A DNA stretch of 64,000 bases, from the NCBI GenBank assembly GCA_025758065.1, contig CP107199.1, positions 3,507,501-3,571,500 on the forward strand. The letters run 5' to 3'. The stretch comes from Lachnospiraceae bacterium. Lineage in GTDB: Bacteria; Bacillota; Clostridia; Lachnospirales; Lachnospiraceae. Made by a program: the position numbers and the translations under genes. Positions 1 to 8,254 of this stretch are shown one piece after another (position 1 is the stretch's first letter; every line of letters starts with the position of its first letter). The notes below the pieces were generated by a model that worked only from the letters and a program-made list of their open reading frames with translations, was not told the origin of the DNA and made no database searches.

Positions 1-924
1 TCGTGATACCTCTGTAGGTTTCAGTTTATTCTGTTCATAATCCCATTCGCTAAGAAGCTGACTGTCTGTTGTCGCCAAATCATTATATCCGGCAAGGACT
101 TCTCTCTCTGCACAAACGGGGCATACCGTACCTTTCACATGGGCATTGATAACAGATTTCCACTCGTTACCGCATTTACTGCATCTCCACCAGACATTTT
201 TCCTCGACTTTGCATTTACTTCATCAGGCTTCAATGGCAAGTTCTTCTCCGACCACTCCGAAGCAATTTCCGGGTGTGTTGTCTGCAAATCGTTAAACCC
301 TTTCAGAAATATGTACCCACTGCAATACGGGCATTTACTGCCACCAGAACGGGTAGAAATAAGGGTGTTCCACTCTCTGCCGCAATCCTTACATTTCCAC
401 CAAGCCTTACGATTGGCAAAGACCGTAACCTGAGTTGGAAGTAATGGATAATTTCTGTCCGACCACTCGGCTGCTATATCCGGCAGAAGTGTTGCAAAGT
501 CATTAAATCCTGCCAACACTTTATTATGGGAGCAATACGGGCAACCAGTTTTATTTATTGTCCTGCTCTTAACAGCAGCTTCCCACTCGTGTCCTTTTTC
601 ACATCTCCATATCACTTTCTTATGAGAACCAATAGAAACTTCTGTCGGTTTTATCTTATTCTTTTCCGACCACTGCTTTTCCAGTAGCGGCTTTAATGTC
701 GCCAAATCGTTAATCCCTGCAATCACTCTCGCACCGGAGCATATCGGGCATTTTTCTCCATTAGAACGAGCCTTTACGCTTGTTTCCCATTCGTGACCGC
801 AAGCACCTTTCCACCATACTTTTTTATTTGAGCCGAAGCTAATATCATCAGGTGTAAGCGGTAAATTCTTTTCCGACCACTCCGAAACAAGCTCCGGGTG
901 TACTTCTGCTAAACTGTTATTCAT
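1..924 (-). CDS. Tandem zinc-ribbon repeat protein (DUF4379-like), 3' end outside window
   Basis: The frame is open from an ATG at 924 to the window edge (308 codons, no stop), so the C-terminus is missing. It contains five copies of a module of about 70 residues: an E-W-S-E-K-N-type segment, a W-W-x-C...C-G-x-E-W segment, then C-P-x-C and a G-x-N-D-L/F-A-T segment. This is the pattern of the probable zinc-ribbon family DUF4379 (PF14311). The paired cysteines presumably bind zinc. The family's function is not established; members often sit in mobile or defence-rich DNA and may bind nucleic acid. An AAGGAGG motif lies 13 nt before the start. Identification of the repeat is firm; any role is inference. 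Confidence 0.8.
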   Translation of the reverse strand, partial: MNNSLAEVHPELVSEWSEKNLPLTPDDISFGSNKKVWWKGACGHEWETSVKARSNGEKCPICSGARVIAGINDLATLKPLLEKQWSEKNKIKPTEVSIGSHKKVIWRCEKGHEWEAAVKSRTINKTGCPYCSHNKVLAGFNDFATLLPDIAAEWSDRNYPLLPTQVTVFANRKAWWKCKDCGREWNTLISTRSGGSKCPYCSGYIFLKGFNDLQTTHPEIASEWSEKNLPLKPDEVNAKSRKNVWWRCSKCGNEWKSVINAHVKGTVCPVCAEREVLAGYNDLATTDSQLLSEWDYEQNKLKPTEVSR

Positions 925-1005
925 AGCCAAACCTCAACCTCCTTGTGCTTAGAGTATATGAAGTTTTGGCTTTATCTTGTAGTTTGCGAATATCCGTATA
1001 AATAG

Positions 1006-1047
1006 AAAAAGCCCTTTGGGAAAGGGATTTCTCCTCTCTCAAAGGGC
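1006..1047 (-). terminator. Rho-independent terminator after the ClbS-like gene
   Basis: The arms GCCCTTTG and CAAAGGGC (1011-1018 and 1040-1047) pair. On the minus strand they are followed by a T-rich run. The hairpin lies just past the stop of the gene ending at 1066. Confidence 0.75.
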
Positions 1048-1065
1048 AAGTTGGCAAACTGGAAG

Positions 1066-1584
1066 TTATAGTGCAATCTTTTTCCATTTTCTAATCTTGG
1101 TTCTAAAGGTTCCGAACGGAGCAACTGTATTAACATGTATGAATTTGTATACTTCCCAGACAGCTGTTCTAGTTGCTTCGTCAGCCCATTTTCTCATATG
1201 TGGTTTAAATAATTCTTCCTCACTCAGAGAATCAATCATTACATAAATAGAGTTGATATTCTCATTCAATCTGTCTTTCAATTCTTGCAGTGACAGCTGA
1301 GCATATGTATCTGTGAACCATTGATATAATTCGCCAAGCTGATTCCACTTAAAATTATCCGAAGGAGTTTTGACAGGAATACCCTTTCTTTCGTCTGATT
1401 CCCATTTAATAACAAGAGTTGTCCAGCCAACCTGATAAGCAAGATTTTCTGCCGGAGTTCGATCGACCTCATCAATTCTCTTATCTTTTAAATGCTCCGG
1501 AATATCATTAAATTCTGAAATATACTTTGCAAAGCTTTTATTTATCTCGTTTTTAAGCTCGTCTTTATTCTCATATGTTCTCAA
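1066..1584 (-). CDS. ClbS/DfsB-family four-helix protein (DUF1706)
   Basis: This 172-residue protein resembles the ClbS/DfsB family (DUF1706), whose founder ClbS is the colibactin self-protection cyclopropane hydrolase of E. coli. The family signature is visible: a helical N-terminus, a P-A-E-N-L-A-Y-Q-V-G-W segment, a T-P-S-D-N-F-K-W-N-Q-L-G-E-L-Y segment and a C-terminal H-V-N-T-V-A-P-F segment. The start is TTG, with GAGGAG eight bases upstream. No colibactin-type cluster is visible, so a role in detoxifying a foreign genotoxin is only possible. It belongs to a low-GC island with the neighbouring peptidase and membrane protein. Confidence 0.82.
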   Translation of the reverse strand: MRTYENKDELKNEINKSFAKYISEFNDIPEHLKDKRIDEVDRTPAENLAYQVGWTTLVIKWESDERKGIPVKTPSDNFKWNQLGELYQWFTDTYAQLSLQELKDRLNENINSIYVMIDSLSEEELFKPHMRKWADEATRTAVWEVYKFIHVNTVAPFGTFRTKIRKWKKIAL

Positions 1585-1638
1585 TAGTCTATCTCCTCAG
1601 CTTCCGATTTTCCAGTTTCAAAAAAAGGATTTTTCAAA

Positions 1639-2241
1639 TTAGTCTTTGCAAATAACCTTTGAACCTTCACCATCAATTACAATTCCCTGATGGTTGTTAA
1701 TAGGGCATAGATTCAAATCCGAAAATTCAGTCATTATTTTCTCGGTAACTTTCTTAAATGGTGCTGTAAGATAATGCGGAAGAACATAGAAATCAATCAA
1801 ATCAAGCCCTGCATCATCTTCTTGTGAGTAGTCCTCCGGCTTTTCATCCATTTGCTCGATATATTGGATGCTTGGAGCGCATATAATCGCACCTGCCGAT
1901 TCACCAATCATCAGTTTTCCCTTTGCCAATTCTTTTTTCAACAGCTCATCCGTTCCCGTTTTACGGAGCTGGTCTATAAGGAAAAAAGAATTTCCGCCGG
2001 TAAAATATATCACATCCGCATCTTCAAAAACAGACTGTATCGTTGAATAAGCCTCCGTTGAAATATCAATTTCAGTTACGATTGCTCCCAACTTTTTGAA
2101 TAATTTTCGAGCCGAGCCGACATAACCGGTGTAGCCTTCACGCAGCGAAGCTGTTGGAATAAATGCGACTTTTTTATTTTCAATTTCTTCCTTTATCAGA
2201 CTTCCTACACTTGAAAAGTGCGAACATAAAAACAGTTTCAT
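1639..2241 (-). CDS. Peptidase E-like protein (S51 / class I glutamine amidotransferase-like fold)
   Basis: The protein has 200 residues. The G-E-S-A-G-A motif matches the nucleophile elbow of dipeptidase E (family S51), and an upstream F-T-G-G-N-S loop is also typical. Peptidase E cleaves N-terminal aspartyl dipeptides; many Firmicute paralogues are uncharacterised, so the substrate is unknown. A TTG one codon upstream opens the frame, but the ATG at 2241 is better placed (GGAG with seven bases of spacing) and is preferred. The protein is cytosolic, with no signal peptide. Confidence 0.85.
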   Translation of the reverse strand: MKLFLCSHFSSVGSLIKEEIENKKVAFIPTASLREGYTGYVGSARKLFKKLGAIVTEIDISTEAYSTIQSVFEDADVIYFTGGNSFFLIDQLRKTGTDELLKKELAKGKLMIGESAGAIICAPSIQYIEQMDEKPEDYSQEDDAGLDLIDFYVLPHYLTAPFKKVTEKIMTEFSDLNLCPINNHQGIVIDGEGSKVICKD

Positions 2242-2303
2242 CAATATTCTCCTTTATATATAAATTCTAATTTTCCAATTTAACAAACTTGAATTTGTAA
2301 ATA

Positions 2304-2753
2304 TCATTTTACATTTTTATATGAAATCACAATATGACTTGGTGCAAATAATACTGATGCAATAATCAATAGCACTGACCTACTCATAATCCCACTAAAT
2401 AAGAACAACATTGAAGGAATAGTAGAAAGTGCTAATGCTCTGAAAACGCTGTTTTTCTTAAAACATATAATCCAAATAGCACAATAAAGCATTACCAATA
2501 TGGTATCTACAATCAGATATAGTGCAAATGCTTCGTCAGACCACCACCCGAACCAAGTTCCCGGAATATTGATTATCATGAATCCGAAACAACCCAATCT
2601 CCCTACTTGTTCTGTGACCTCAACATATTTATTGTTCCACTTATTATCAAATCCATCTTTACACTTAATCGCAAATACAACATTGGGTATCATAATGACT
2701 GCAATAAAAATCAGCCCAAAAACATTAAACCATTCCATATTATCTACCATCAC
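2304..2753 (-). CDS. Hypothetical integral membrane protein
   Basis: This 149-residue protein has about four hydrophobic segments (roughly residues 8-28, 52-70, 75-97 and 105-140) separated by short polar loops. I recognise no family. It starts at GTG (2753) or at the ATG immediately after it; the ribosome-binding site is weak. It follows the gene ending at 1639 in the same orientation and shares its AT-rich composition. Confidence 0.6.
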   Translation of the reverse strand: MMVDNMEWFNVFGLIFIAVIMIPNVVFAIKCKDGFDNKWNNKYVEVTEQVGRLGCFGFMIINIPGTWFGWWSDEAFALYLIVDTILVMLYCAIWIICFKKNSVFRALALSTIPSMLFLFSGIMSRSVLLIIASVLFAPSHIVISYKNVK

Positions 2754-2781
2754 AAACTCTGATTTGTATTTCTGTTTGTTT

Positions 2782-2813
2782 TAAAAATGGGCAACTCCGA
2801 TTGGAATTGCCCA
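2782..2813 (-). terminator. Terminator of the greA-lysS unit
   Basis: TGGGCAA (2788-2794) pairs with TTGCCCA (2807-2813). An inner TCC/GGA pair surrounds a four-base loop, and a T-run follows on the minus strand. It lies 150 bases past the lysS stop. Confidence 0.75.
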
Positions 2814-2962
2814 CTCATTGCACTAATTATGCGATTTTTTCTTGCTTGCACTTAATTTTGCATCAATTGATGTAAGTTTGATGTAAATCGCTGTTTTTTT
2901 AGTTTTTTATCAAATGAAGTACGTCCCGTCTATTTGGTAAAACGGTACATCTTTACATCATC

Positions 2963-4909
2963 TTAATAGAGCTTTGCACCTGCCGGAATGTGGTCATCTA
3001 CCATCAGAAGATGAAGCTTTTCTTCGCCTTCTTCTTCATGAATAGCACTGAGGAGCATACCGCAAGAGTCAATGCCCATCATCGCTCTCGGTGGAAGATT
3101 TGTGATAGCGATAAGAGTCTTTCCAACCAGTTCTTCAGGCTCATAATAAGCGTGAATACCGCTTAAAATGGTTCTGTCTGTGCCTGTTCCGTCATCAAGA
3201 GTAAACTGTAACAGTTTCTTTGACTTCGGTACTGCAACACACTCTTTAACCTTTACTGCACGGAAATCTGACTTACTGAATGTATCAAAATCAACAAATT
3301 CCTCAAATAAAGGCTCTACCTTTACCTTAGAAAAATCAATCTTTTCAGACTCAGTTTTTACATTTTTTTCAGGTGCTTCAGAAGCTGTATTATTTACATC
3401 ATTTTTCTTATTTACACCATCTAAGGACTTCATTGTCGGGAACAGAAGTACGTCTCTGATCGCTGCAGAATCAGTAAGCAGCATACACATTCTGTCAATA
3501 CCGAAACCGATACCACCTGTAGGAGGCATACCGATCTCCAGTGCATTTAAGAAATCTTCGTCTGTATGGTTTGCTTCTTCATCACCGGCAGCAAACAGTT
3601 CTTCCTGTGCTTTGAAACGTTCTCTCTGATCGATCGGATCGTTTAACTCGGAATAAGCATTTGCCATTTCCCAGCCATTCATGAAGAACTCGAAACGCTC
3701 TACATAATCTGGGTTTTCTGGTTTTTTCTTTGTTAATGGAGAGATCTCTACTGGATGGTCCATAACAAAGGTTGGCTGTAACAGGTGTTCTTCTACGAAT
3801 TCCTCGAAGAACAGGTTTATGATATCACCCTTCTTATGGCGCTCTTCAAATGCAATATTCTTTTCTTTTGCAACAGCTCTTGCTTCTTCCAGTGTGTGGA
3901 TCTCGTTGAAATCTACACCTGAATACTTCTTAACAGCATCTACCATAGTAATGCGCTCAAATGGCTTTCCAAGATCCATTTCAATACCATTGTATACGAT
4001 CTTAGTAGTTCCAAGAACTTCCTGCGCAACGAAACGGTACAGATTTTCTGTTAAATCCATCATGCCGTGGTAATCAGTATATGCCTGATATAACTCCATC
4101 AAAGTAAATTCCGGGTTGTGTCTTGTATCAAGACCTTCATTACGGAATACACGACCGATCTCGTATACTCTCTCCAGACCGCCTACGATCAGACGTTTTA
4201 AATAAAGCTCCAGTGAAATACGCAGCTTCAGGTCTTCATTTAAAGCATTGAAATGAGTCTCAAATGGTCTTGCTGCTGCACCACCTGCATTTGCAACCAG
4301 CATAGGAGTCTCTACTTCCATAAAGCCTTCTCCGCCTAAATATTTACGGATAGCAGCTAAAATCTTGGAACGCTTTATAAAGGTATCCTTTACATCTGTA
4401 TTCATGATAAGATCTACGTAACGCTGACGGTAACGCATATCTGTATCAGTCAGACCATGGAACTTCTCCGGAAGGACCTGAAGGCTCTTGGAAAGAAGGG
4501 TCACTTCGTCTGCATGAACGGAAATCTCACCTGTCTTTGTGGTGAATGCTTTTCCCTTTACGCCTACGATATCACCGATATCCATCTTCTTAAAATCTTT
4601 ATATGCATCTTCACCGATGCTGTCTCTTGCCACATAAACCTGGATATTTCCCTTAAGATCCTGAATGTTGCAGAAAGAAGCCTTACCCATAACACGCTTA
4701 AACATTAAACGTCCGGCAATGCTTACTTCTTTTCCTTCCCACTCTTCGTAATGTTCCTTAATATCCATGCTGTGGGCAGTTACATCATATTTTGTGATCT
4801 GGAAAGGGTCCTTTCCAGCTGCCTGAAGTTCTGCCAGCTTGTCACGGCGTGCCTTCAGTACATGGTTTAAATCCTGCTCTGTCTGATTTGACTTCTGCTG
4901 CTCTCCCAC
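2963..4909 (-). CDS. lysS: Lysyl-tRNA synthetase, class II, with C-terminal tRNA-binding domain
   Basis: It charges tRNA-Lys in the cytosol. The 648 residues comprise an N-terminal OB-fold anticodon-binding domain (about 55-150), the class II catalytic core (motif 2 around R-V-F-R-N-E-G, motif 3 around G-I-G-F-G-I-D-R) and, after a lysine-rich linker at about 500-530, an extra OB-type domain of the Trbp111/MetRS-C family near 535-648. Typical bacterial LysRS has about 490-500 residues, so the tail is an added tRNA-binding module. The start is GTG, with AAAGGAG eight bases upstream. It lies 34 bases downstream of greA in the same transcript. Confidence 0.96.
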   Translation of the reverse strand: MGEQQKSNQTEQDLNHVLKARRDKLAELQAAGKDPFQITKYDVTAHSMDIKEHYEEWEGKEVSIAGRLMFKRVMGKASFCNIQDLKGNIQVYVARDSIGEDAYKDFKKMDIGDIVGVKGKAFTTKTGEISVHADEVTLLSKSLQVLPEKFHGLTDTDMRYRQRYVDLIMNTDVKDTFIKRSKILAAIRKYLGGEGFMEVETPMLVANAGGAAARPFETHFNALNEDLKLRISLELYLKRLIVGGLERVYEIGRVFRNEGLDTRHNPEFTLMELYQAYTDYHGMMDLTENLYRFVAQEVLGTTKIVYNGIEMDLGKPFERITMVDAVKKYSGVDFNEIHTLEEARAVAKEKNIAFEERHKKGDIINLFFEEFVEEHLLQPTFVMDHPVEISPLTKKKPENPDYVERFEFFMNGWEMANAYSELNDPIDQRERFKAQEELFAAGDEEANHTDEDFLNALEIGMPPTGGIGFGIDRMCMLLTDSAAIRDVLLFPTMKSLDGVNKKNDVNNTASEAPEKNVKTESEKIDFSKVKVEPLFEEFVDFDTFSKSDFRAVKVKECVAVPKSKKLLQFTLDDGTGTDRTILSGIHAYYEPEELVGKTLIAITNLPPRAMMGIDSCGMLLSAIHEEEGEEKLHLLMVDDHIPAGAKLY

Positions 4910-4943
4910 GTTTTTTGCTCCTTTGTGATAAAGATTTTTAGTT

Positions 4944-5426
4944 TTATGATACTCTCTGGATCTCCAGTACCTTGTACTGAATGATTCCAGCCTGTGTTTC
5001 TACGTCTACAACATCTCCTACAGACTTGCCGATTAGAGCACGTCCTACAGGAGCTTCATTGGAGATCTTGTTCTGAAGGCTGTTTGCCTCAGTGGAACCT
5101 ACAATATAAAATTCCATCTCCTCGTCATATTCTACATCTAACAGTTTCACTTTGCAGCCGATGTTGATCTTATTTACATCAATTTCTTCTTCTACAACAA
5201 CTTCAGCGTTCTTTAACAGCTTCTCCAGTTCTTCAATACGAAGCTCGATATCTCTCTGTTCATCTTTTGCTGCATCGTACTCAGCGTTCTCAGAAAGGTC
5301 TCCCTGTTCTCTTGCCTCTTTGATCTTCTGAGCTACTTCTTTTCTTTTGACTACTTTCAAGTTCTGCAGCTCATCCTCGTACTGCTTCAGTCCGGCATAT
5401 GTCAAAATGTGTTTCTTATCTGCCAT
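4944..5426 (-). CDS. greA: Transcription elongation factor GreA
   Basis: At 160 residues this is the standard GreA length. The N-terminal coiled coil carries the acidic tip region (S-E-N-A-E-Y-D-A-A-K-D-E) that reaches into the RNA polymerase channel. The C-terminal domain has the typical S-P/A-V-G-R-A-L-I-G-K segment. GreA stimulates RNA cleavage in backtracked polymerase. AAGGAAGGAAG precedes the ATG. It is the first gene of a greA-lysS unit with a long leader and a consensus promoter at 5641-5669. Confidence 0.97.
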   Translation of the reverse strand: MADKKHILTYAGLKQYEDELQNLKVVKRKEVAQKIKEAREQGDLSENAEYDAAKDEQRDIELRIEELEKLLKNAEVVVEEEIDVNKINIGCKVKLLDVEYDEEMEFYIVGSTEANSLQNKISNEAPVGRALIGKSVGDVVDVETQAGIIQYKVLEIQRVS

Positions 5427-5635
5427 TTTTCTGCTTCCTTCCTTTTACTATTTACTTATGACTTTCATTTATGGTGATGTCACCGCCAGATGACATGTCC
5501 GTATACTTATAGCCTGCATTCAGGGACATGTTTAAATTCGCCCACTGCATTCTATGTGTTATCTGCACCTTTCATGTCACTGTTTTGTTTTATGAAAAAA
5601 TGTCTTCAGTATCTCTTAAAATACCCCACGCATTC
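5427..5635 (-). promoter_or_regulatory. Long structured 5' leader of greA-lysS
   Basis: About 205 bases separate the inferred transcription start from the greA ATG. The leader can form a hairpin with perfect eight-base arms (ACATGTCC at 5493-5500, GGACATGT at 5524-5531) and a second palindrome at 5473-5484 (GGTGATGTCACC). I do not recognise a known riboswitch or T-box in it. Confidence 0.45.
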
Positions 5636-5640
5636 AGTGT

Positions 5641-5669
5641 ATTATATAGGAAAATCCAGTCATTGTCAA
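5641..5669 (-). promoter_or_regulatory. Consensus sigma-A promoter for greA-lysS
   Basis: On the minus strand, TTGACA (5664-5669) is followed by a 17-base spacer and TATAAT (5641-5646). All twelve positions match the consensus. It lies between the yebC terminator and greA. Confidence 0.85.
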
Positions 5670-5683
5670 GTACAGCCACAGGC

Positions 5684-5732
5684 GCAAAAAACCCTTTCCC
5701 GCCACCAAAAGCCTGGGGCGGGAAAGAGTTTT
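5684..5732 (-). terminator. Terminator of yebC
   Basis: A 14-base GC-rich stem, CTTTCCCGCC paired with GGCGGGAAAG, is followed on the minus strand by six T. It directly follows the yebC stop. Confidence 0.88.
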
Positions 5733-5783
5733 ATATGTCCTGTGGACTTATATACGTCTGTCCGTCAGACAGGGCGCTTTTTA

Positions 5784-6512
5784 TTACTCATCCCAATTGT
5801 GATATACAGCCTGAACGTCATCGTCCTCATCTAACAGATCCAGAATACGGTTTAATTTCTTAATATCATCTTCGTCTGAAAGCTCTACCCATGTCTGTGG
5901 GATCATGGTAACATCTGCTTCCATCATCGGGATTTTTAATGCTTCTAATGCTTCACGCACTGCACTGAAATCATCAGGTGCAGTAATAACTTCGTAGCTG
6001 TCTTCTTCCTCGGAAAAATCCTCAGCACCTGCATCTAATGCAGCCATCATCAGTTCGTCTGCATCCATCTCGCACTCCTCTTTGTCGATGATGATCTGGC
6101 CTTTTTTATCGAACATATAGGAAACGCTTCCTGGAGTTCCTACATTGCCGCCGCCCTTTGTAAATGCACTTCTTACATTTGCAGCTGTACGGTTCTTGTT
6201 GTCTGTCAGAGTATCTACGATAATAGCAACACCGCTTGGACCGTAACCTTCGTATGTAAGTGTTTCGTAGTTTACGGAAGCTGCATCACCTGCTGCCTTT
6301 TTGATACCACGGTCAATGGTATCGTTTGGCATGTTGTTTGCTTTTGCCTTTGCAATAACATCACGAAGCTTGCTGTTATTTGCCGGATCAGGTCCGCCCT
6401 CTTTTACAGCTACCGCTAACTCTCTTCCGATAACAGTAAAGATCTTACCCTTAGCAGCATCGTTGCGCTCCTTTTTATGTTTGATATTGGCAAATTTTGA
6501 ATGTCCTGACAT
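5784..6512 (-). CDS. YebC/PmpR (TACO1) family protein
   Basis: The 242 residues are the full family length. The start M-S-G-H-S-K-F-A-N-I-K-H-K-K and the G-G-N-V-G-T-P-G-S-V segment are family hallmarks. YebC proteins were long annotated as transcription regulators; recent work links YebC-type proteins to translation of proline-rich stretches. The protein is cytosolic. The gene is monocistronic, with a promoter at 6570-6598 and a terminator at 5684-5732. Whether it has the regulatory (PmpR) or translational role cannot be told here. Confidence 0.95.
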   Translation of the reverse strand: MSGHSKFANIKHKKERNDAAKGKIFTVIGRELAVAVKEGGPDPANNSKLRDVIAKAKANNMPNDTIDRGIKKAAGDAASVNYETLTYEGYGPSGVAIIVDTLTDNKNRTAANVRSAFTKGGGNVGTPGSVSYMFDKKGQIIIDKEECEMDADELMMAALDAGAEDFSEEEDSYEVITAPDDFSAVREALEALKIPMMEADVTMIPQTWVELSDEDDIKKLNRILDLLDEDDDVQAVYHNWDE

Positions 6513-6569
6513 TGGTATAACACCCTTTCTTTATTTCTTCTTTCTTTCGTTTACTAATACATCTTATCT

Positions 6570-6598
6570 ATACTAACACGATTTTTTTTATCTTGCAA
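6570..6598 (-). promoter_or_regulatory. Promoter of yebC
   Basis: On the minus strand TTGCAA (6593-6598), a 17-base spacer and TAGTAT (6570-6575) lie 58 bases before the yebC ATG. Confidence 0.65.
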
Positions 6599-6635
6599 GA
6601 AAAAATACGATAAATCCACCTAAAATCAAGCTGGA

Positions 6636-8015
6636 TCAGACCTGGATGGCCAGATTTTTAAGCCACTTTTTCTGGCGATAGCGCATGTAGCCCAGGATCG
6701 TCTTATAAACTTCTTCTGACATAACAAGGGCATATACCCAATAAATGGGAAGATGCCATACCAACGCTCCTAAAAACGCTAACGGAACACCAATGAACCA
6801 GACTCCACTGGTATCCAGGAATAAGCACATCCTGGTATCACCACCGCTTCGTAGTACACCTACAATATTTACATAGTTAAACATTTTTGCAGGCATATAC
6901 GCAGCAAATACCAGCAGACAGCGGCTTACATCCATAGCCACTTCTGGGGTGATACTGTAAATGCCGATGATCTTCCAGCGTCCCAATATGAGACACACAC
7001 CCGCTGTTATCGTCACAATAAACTGAAGAATGAAAAACTGGGTAGCATATTTTTCTGCACGTTTTAACTTACCTGCACCAAGTTCATTTCCCAGGATAAC
7101 TGCTGTAGCAGCACTTAAGCCCTGGAATAATACCACCGCAATATCCTGAATGGTAGTTGCAATGGTAATGGCAGCCACTGCATCGTCACCCATACGTCCA
7201 TATGCCAGTGAATACATGGTTGTTCCCAGTCCCCACATAAACTCATTTGCAATAACAGGCGCAGAAGTCTCCACAAACCGCGCAATAAAGGTCTTATGCC
7301 ATCCAAACATCCCCTTAAATCCACAGGCAAGAGGCAGCTTTTTCCCATACACATAACAAAGCACTAAAGTTACCTCAATGCATCTGGCAATAAGTGTGGC
7401 ACAGGCTGCACCTGCTACACCCATGGTCGGTGCACCAAATTTTCCAAAAATAAGCACATAGTTTAAGCAAATATTAATAGCAATGGCAATGCAGCTGCAG
7501 ATCACCGGAAATACTACTTTATTAGAAGCACGCAGCATTGCCACATATACATTTGTAAGGGCAATAAACGGATAGCACAAAGCTGCGATCCGGAGATATT
7601 TTGCCCCCAGTTCAATGCTTCCCTCACTGGTAGTGAAAATCCTCATGACCATTTTAGGGCTGGCAATAGCCGGTATCACAAAAAATAATGCTCCCACCAT
7701 AGCAAGCATCACACAAAGCCCTAAAACCTTCCTGATATTTTTCACATCGCCACTGCCCCAGAACTGAGCCGCTAAAATACCACCGCCGCTGACAATTCCG
7801 AAAACCAGCAGAGAAAACACGAAAAACACTTTGTTGGCAAGACCAACTGCTGCGATAGCAGTGGATCCCAATCCTCCGATCATAAGAGTATCTACCATAT
7901 TTACAATGGTATTTAACATTCCCTGCAGTGCCACCGGGCATGCGATCATAAGTGCCTTTTTTAAGAAACGCCCGTCATGAAGCATTTCCCAGGTACGATT
8001 TAATATTCCTCCCAT
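6636..8015 (-). CDS. MATE-family multidrug/Na+ antiporter
   Basis: This 459-residue polytopic protein has about twelve hydrophobic segments and the MATE features P-V-A-L-Q-G-M-L-N-T-I-V-N-M-V-D-T in TM1 and a second-half repeat around G-A-G-K. MATE pumps expel cationic drugs or metabolites in exchange for Na+ or H+. The frame stays open up to 8123, but the extra 36 residues are read from the palindromic repeat at 8038-8198. The ATG at 8015 has GGAG six bases upstream and gives the usual family length, so I place the start there. Confidence 0.92.
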   Translation of the reverse strand: MGGILNRTWEMLHDGRFLKKALMIACPVALQGMLNTIVNMVDTLMIGGLGSTAIAAVGLANKVFFVFSLLVFGIVSGGGILAAQFWGSGDVKNIRKVLGLCVMLAMVGALFFVIPAIASPKMVMRIFTTSEGSIELGAKYLRIAALCYPFIALTNVYVAMLRASNKVVFPVICSCIAIAINICLNYVLIFGKFGAPTMGVAGAACATLIARCIEVTLVLCYVYGKKLPLACGFKGMFGWHKTFIARFVETSAPVIANEFMWGLGTTMYSLAYGRMGDDAVAAITIATTIQDIAVVLFQGLSAATAVILGNELGAGKLKRAEKYATQFFILQFIVTITAGVCLILGRWKIIGIYSITPEVAMDVSRCLLVFAAYMPAKMFNYVNIVGVLRSGGDTRMCLFLDTSGVWFIGVPLAFLGALVWHLPIYWVYALVMSEEVYKTILGYMRYRQKKWLKNLAIQV

Positions 8016-8037
8016 TTTTATCTCCATTATCTGTTGA

Positions 8038-8198
8038 TGTACTCTCGGAATCTTTTTGTACTTGATTTTGCGAGAAGATTTTTTGTCAGTTGCGCCCAAA
8101 TTTCTGAGGCGTACGCGGTGCATACGTCGATGAAATTCGGGTGCAACTGGTGGAAAATCGGCCGCAAAGGCAAGTGCAGGAAAGACTCCGAGAGTACA
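8038..8198. repeat. 161-bp palindromic element, copy 1
   Basis: The ends are TGTACTCTCGGAATCTTT and, inverted, TGTACTCTCGGAGTCTTT (17 of 18 identical). The whole element is one imperfect inverted repeat with arms of about 75-80 nt around a short loop near 8118. Copies at 43030-43190 and 57186-57346 have the same length. TGTTG occurs on both sides (left copy followed by one A), which suggests a target duplication. The element ends 22 nt before the MATE start codon. It encodes no convincing protein, although frames stay open through it on both strands. Confidence 0.9.
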
Positions 8199-8254
8199 TG
8201 TTGTTATTTTTACACAAGAACAGCCTGGAAAAGCAGGGCTGTACCTCTTACAGC

